This document shows, piece by piece, positions 5,010 through 8,005 of a stretch of DNA of 8,005 bases. The position numbers and the translations under genes were made by a program. The notes under the pieces were generated by a model, which saw only the letters and a list, made by a program, of their open reading frames with translations, did not search any database and was not told where the DNA came from. Source of the stretch: Bacteroidota bacterium (GTDB taxonomy: Bacteria > Bacteroidota > Bacteroidia > NORP154); NCBI GenBank assembly GCA_002401055.1, contig NVRZ01000134.1, positions 1 through 8,005 of the forward strand, in the 5' to 3' direction. Positions within the stretch are counted from its first letter, which is position 1. Every line of letters begins with the position of its first letter.

Positions 5010-8005
5010 ATAACCTTTCAGCAAACTTTTCAAGCTCCATATATGAATGGCGGAACTTATGTTGAGGTTACCAGCGACGGTGGATTTATCGTTACTGGGC
5101 AGCATCAAAGTAGCGGAGCCGGATCCTGCGATATATATGTATTCAAAAGAGACGCTTGTGGTAGTACTGTGTGGTTCAATACCTATGGCGGTGGAAATGA
5201 AGATGGCGGAATGTGTATTCGCGAAACTTCAGACGGTGGATTTATTGTAACTGGTTTGTCGCAGCAAGGCTCGGGAGGTTATGACATGTGTTTGATGAAA
5301 CTCGATATAAATGGCAATGTAAGTTGGTTTCAAGATTTTGGCGGGCCTGGAGATGATAGAGGCATACAAGTTCAGGAAACCGCGGACGGTGGATATATTG
5401 TATCGGGCCATACGACCAGCTTTGGTGCAGGAGGATGGGATGCTTATCTCATTAAGACCGACATAGCCGGGAATTTACAGTGGTCCAAAACTTATGGCGG
5501 AGGAGGCAATGATTACGGAAATTACGTAGAGCAAACAGCTGATGGTGGCTATATTATCATGGGAACTACCTCGAGTTTTGGTTCCGGAAGCTGGGATCTT
5601 TGGATGATAAGAATAAATAGCCAAGGAAATGTAATATGGAACAAGACCTTTGGTGGAGGTGGTGCGGAAGGGGAATCCTGGCATACAAAAGGCCTAATTA
5701 CCTCCGATGGTAATTATGCAATAGCATCCTACACGACGAGTTTCGGAGCTGGTTCAAATGATTTTCTTCTCATTAAAACAGATACGAGTGGCAATGTGCT
5801 GTGGTCCAGAACCTATGGGGGAGTTGCGGATGATAACTTCCGTTTTCTAAGTGAAACTTCCGACCAGGGATTTATACTGACTGGCTACTCTACCAGTTTT
5901 GGCTTTGGAGGTAACGACTACTATCTGGTAAAGACCAATTCTATGGGAGATATAGAATGGTCAAGGGTTTATGGCGGCGCAGGGGCCGAAAAGGCCATGG
6001 GCGTACAGCAAGCAGATGACGGAGGCTATGTGCTTTGCGGCAATTCTTCCAGCTTTGCACCATTGGGACCAGGCGACCCATATGACGCATACTTCGTTAA
6101 AACTGATAGCCTTGGTATAGTGGGTTGCAACGTAGACACGGCAGCAACAATCATGGATACTGTAATGCCTAGTGTTACCTCACCTTCCATCATTGAGCTA
6201 AGCGGAGCAACAGTAGTTAATGTCACAGCAGTAGTCCTTTCATATACTCCGCTATCACAAGGCTTGTGCCTCGATTGCGATGTTAGCTTCGCAAAATTTA
6301 ATTATTGTGATAATGGGTTAACTGTCTCTTTTATAGATTCATCATTATGCGCTACTTCGTGGAATTGGGATTTTGGTGATGGATTTACAGATACTATTGC
6401 AAATCCAGTGCATACATACTCTGTGCCAGGTACTTATTCTGCTCAGCTTGTAGCAGAAAATGTATCTTATGGATGTGATGACACTTTAATAATACCACTC
6501 ACACTTGATACAGCACAAGTCGCAAAATTCAGCAGTACAACAGTATGTATTAATGATTCAACGTATTTTACCGACCTTTCCGATACTACAAAAGGTAACA
6601 TCATTGCCTGGTGGTGGGACTTTGGAGATGGAAATACATCTGTACTTCAAAATCCAGTTCATCTATACGGTATGCCTGGAACTTACAGCGTCAAACTAGC
6701 GATTACACTCGAACAGAACAATTGTACAGACACCGCATTCAGAACGATAATAGTTACACCTCTTCCTTTAGTAGAATTTAGTTCGTACATCGTTTGTGCC
6801 AAAATCGTCAATCAATTCACAAATAACTCCACCATTAATTACGGAACAATTAATTCATGGTACTGGGATTTCGGTGATGGATTCTCAAGCACGGCGATAT
6901 CACCTGCCCATGTTTATGATACCGGCGGCACCTATTTAGTAACGCTAATTGCAACCTCAGATAACGGTTGTGTAGACTCAATTTCAAATAACGTGATCAT
7001 TAACTTTTTGCCGACGCCAAATTTTGATTTTGACACGGTATGTTTTCTCGATACAATGCCATTCTACGATTTATCAATGGTGCCGTCCGTATTTTATGAC
7101 AGCGTTTCAACATGGCTCTGGGATTTTGGTGATGGTTTTTCATCGACCGACCAGAACCCAAACCATTATTATAAAACGCAGACAAATTTCAACGTTACAT
7201 TATCCATTGTTACTGATAGTGGTTGCCTTGGAACCATCACAAAACCTATAGGGTTTTTTAATCTACCAACTGCTGAGTTTAGCAGCACCAGGGTCTGCCT
7301 TAACGAACCTCCAACAGTATTCACAGACCTATCGATTGGAACGCCTGATGCCCCTGTAAATTGGGAGTGGAATTTCGGTGACGGCTCATTACCACTAAGC
7401 GGGCAGAACCCCAACCCGTCCTATGTTTACGGAAACGACGGGTTATATAATGTAGAGTTAATAGTAACTACAATTAATGGGTGTAAGGACACCGTTTATG
7501 ATATTGTACAAGTGGACTCTTTGCCGATTATAGATTTTATGGCGGACACGCTCTCAGGATGTGCACCTTTAGAAGTAACATTTACCAATAATAGTAGCAA
7601 TGATGATTCCTACCAATGGGACTTGGGAGACGGAACCAATTCAACCCTTGAAAACCCAGTACACCTATATACTGAGCCGGTTGGAAATACTACATACGAC
7701 ATCCAGTTGATTGTTGCTTCACCAGATGGCTGCGTTGATACTGCAACCTATTTAAATTATATTAATATATGGCCAAATCCGATTGCCGACTTTACCATGA
7801 ATCCGGAAAAGGCAACAATTTTATTTCCATATATAACATTTGAAAACAAATCAATTGGGGATCTAACTCCTCCGGTAACCTATACGTGGAACTTTGGCGA
7901 TGAATCGCCCGAATTTATTGGGCTTGATACTTTACACGCTTATAGTAATACCGATACCGGAACATACACGATCCGATTAATTGTTGAAAACGGTTATCAA
8001 TGCCG
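4917..8005 (+). CDS. Giant secreted beta-propeller/PKD protein (partial, runs off the right edge)
   Basis: The frame is open from ATG 4917 to the window end: 1029 full codons plus two bases, no stop. Residues 1-31 form a signal peptide (hydrophobic 13-24, ...S-F-S-Q before I32). Residues 32 to about 404 hold seven repeats of about 52 residues with D-G-G-(F/Y)-I-(V/I)-x-G, a D-x-(Y/L)-L-(I/V)-K-T-(D/N) strand, G-N-V-x-W and (T/V)-Y-G-G, indicating a seven-bladed beta-propeller. A linker (404-455) leads to seven PKD domains with core Trp at 484, 567, 650, 735, 818, 901 and 991, mostly W-D-F-G-D-G; the last is W-N-F-G-D-E. No sorting domain is reached. By comparison with the 1380-residue protein, a type B sorting domain probably follows closely. 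The start lies one base after the preceding stop, so translational coupling is plausible. Surface binding is inferred; no catalytic residues were recognised. Confidence 0.95.
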   Translation, partial: MKGIGNLVFWKIHVLFLISTFSFFADSSFSQITFQQTFQAPYMNGGTYVEVTSDGGFIVTGQHQSSGAGSCDIYVFKRDACGSTVWFNTYGGGNEDGGMCIRETSDGGFIVTGLSQQGSGGYDMCLMKLDINGNVSWFQDFGGPGDDRGIQVQETADGGYIVSGHTTSFGAGGWDAYLIKTDIAGNLQWSKTYGGGGNDYGNYVEQTADGGYIIMGTTSSFGSGSWDLWMIRINSQGNVIWNKTFGGGGAEGESWHTKGLITSDGNYAIASYTTSFGAGSNDFLLIKTDTSGNVLWSRTYGGVADDNFRFLSETSDQGFILTGYSTSFGFGGNDYYLVKTNSMGDIEWSRVYGGAGAEKAMGVQQADDGGYVLCGNSSSFAPLGPGDPYDAYFVKTDSLGIVGCNVDTAATIMDTVMPSVTSPSIIELSGATVVNVTAVVLSYTPLSQGLCLDCDVSFAKFNYCDNGLTVSFIDSSLCATSWNWDFGDGFTDTIANPVHTYSVPGTYSAQLVAENVSYGCDDTLIIPLTLDTAQVAKFSSTTVCINDSTYFTDLSDTTKGNIIAWWWDFGDGNTSVLQNPVHLYGMPGTYSVKLAITLEQNNCTDTAFRTIIVTPLPLVEFSSYIVCAKIVNQFTNNSTINYGTINSWYWDFGDGFSSTAISPAHVYDTGGTYLVTLIATSDNGCVDSISNNVIINFLPTPNFDFDTVCFLDTMPFYDLSMVPSVFYDSVSTWLWDFGDGFSSTDQNPNHYYKTQTNFNVTLSIVTDSGCLGTITKPIGFFNLPTAEFSSTRVCLNEPPTVFTDLSIGTPDAPVNWEWNFGDGSLPLSGQNPNPSYVYGNDGLYNVELIVTTINGCKDTVYDIVQVDSLPIIDFMADTLSGCAPLEVTFTNNSSNDDSYQWDLGDGTNSTLENPVHLYTEPVGNTTYDIQLIVASPDGCVDTATYLNYINIWPNPIADFTMNPEKATILFPYITFENKSIGDLTPPVTYTWNFGDESPEFIGLDTLHAYSNTDTGTYTIRLIVENGYQC
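5010..6125 (+). repeat. Seven-fold beta-propeller repeat array
   Basis: Repeat starts lie at about residues 53, 105, 156, 208, 263, 315 and 366, a period of 51-55. The consensus is (S/A)-D-G-G-(F/Y)-I-V-x-G-x-(T/S)-x-S-F-G-x-G, then D-x-Y-L-I-K-T-D-x-x-G-N-V-x-W-S-(K/R)-T-Y-G-G. The stretch I-T-F-Q-Q-T-F before repeat 1 looks like the W-S-K-T-Y strand that the last repeat lacks, which would close the ring. The last repeat also has a small insertion (P-L-G-P-G-D-P). Confidence 0.85.
6282..8005 (+). repeat. PKD domain array (7 domains, last one cut by the window edge)
   Basis: Core motifs are W-N-W-D-F-G-D-G, W-W-W-D-F-G-D-G, W-Y-W-D-F-G-D-G, W-L-W-D-F-G-D-G, W-E-W-N-F-G-D-G, Y-Q-W-D-L-G-D-G and Y-T-W-N-F-G-D-E, spaced 83-90 residues. 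Each is followed by N-P-x-H-x-Y or a variant and by G-x-Y-x-V-x-L. The first six have an early Cys and a late Cys (x-x-G-C-x-D-(T/S) type), suggesting one disulfide per domain. The seventh lacks the early Cys. Confidence 0.92.

Noticed and set aside
5047..5250. Short + strand frame inside the propeller region
   Set aside because: It is out of frame with the continuous 1029-codon reading frame, whose translation shows clear propeller repeats throughout. No frameshift is needed.

Overview
The window looks like part of a Bacteroidota genome, most likely a gliding or marine Flavobacteriia/Cytophagia-type organism. The grounds are surface proteins built from SprB-type and PKD repeats, signal peptides ending in the typical ...GQ/...SQ cleavage context, a C-terminal type B sorting domain of the type IX secretion system (T9SS), and starts without strong Shine-Dalgarno sequences. 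All supported genes lie on the + strand and coding density is very high. I saw no RNA genes, CRISPR arrays, insertion sequences or phage genes.

Layout: (1) Bases 1-37 hold the last 11 codons of an upstream gene. They end in G-H-V-T-L-I-R, nearly the same tail as the next gene. (2) Bases 110-4252 encode a 1380-residue secreted multidomain protein: signal peptide, N-terminal NGDFE-type beta-sandwich, four SprB-like repeats, a second NGDFE module nested inside the array, four more SprB-like repeats, one Ig/SprB-like repeat, two PKD domains and a type B sorting domain. (3) Bases 4305-4523 encode a 72-residue protein with two predicted membrane helices. (4) Bases 4541-4915 encode a 124-residue exported protein that looks like a heavy-metal-associated (HMA, ferredoxin-like) domain whose metal motif is degenerate. 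(5) From 4917 to the right edge an uninterrupted frame of at least 1029 codons encodes a second giant secreted protein: signal peptide, seven repeats of about 52 residues (probable seven-bladed beta-propeller), then seven PKD domains. Its end lies outside the window.

How they may work together: at least two, and probably three, T9SS cargo proteins of adhesin-like architecture are encoded head to tail. The two small genes sit between the two giants, and the second small gene and the second giant gene are separated by one base, so those two are very probably co-transcribed and perhaps translationally coupled. Export would use the Sec system for all signal-peptide proteins, then T9SS for those with the sorting domain. 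No enzyme active site was recognised in either giant protein. Adhesion, matrix or glycan binding is the reasonable inference, but no ligand can be named from sequence alone.
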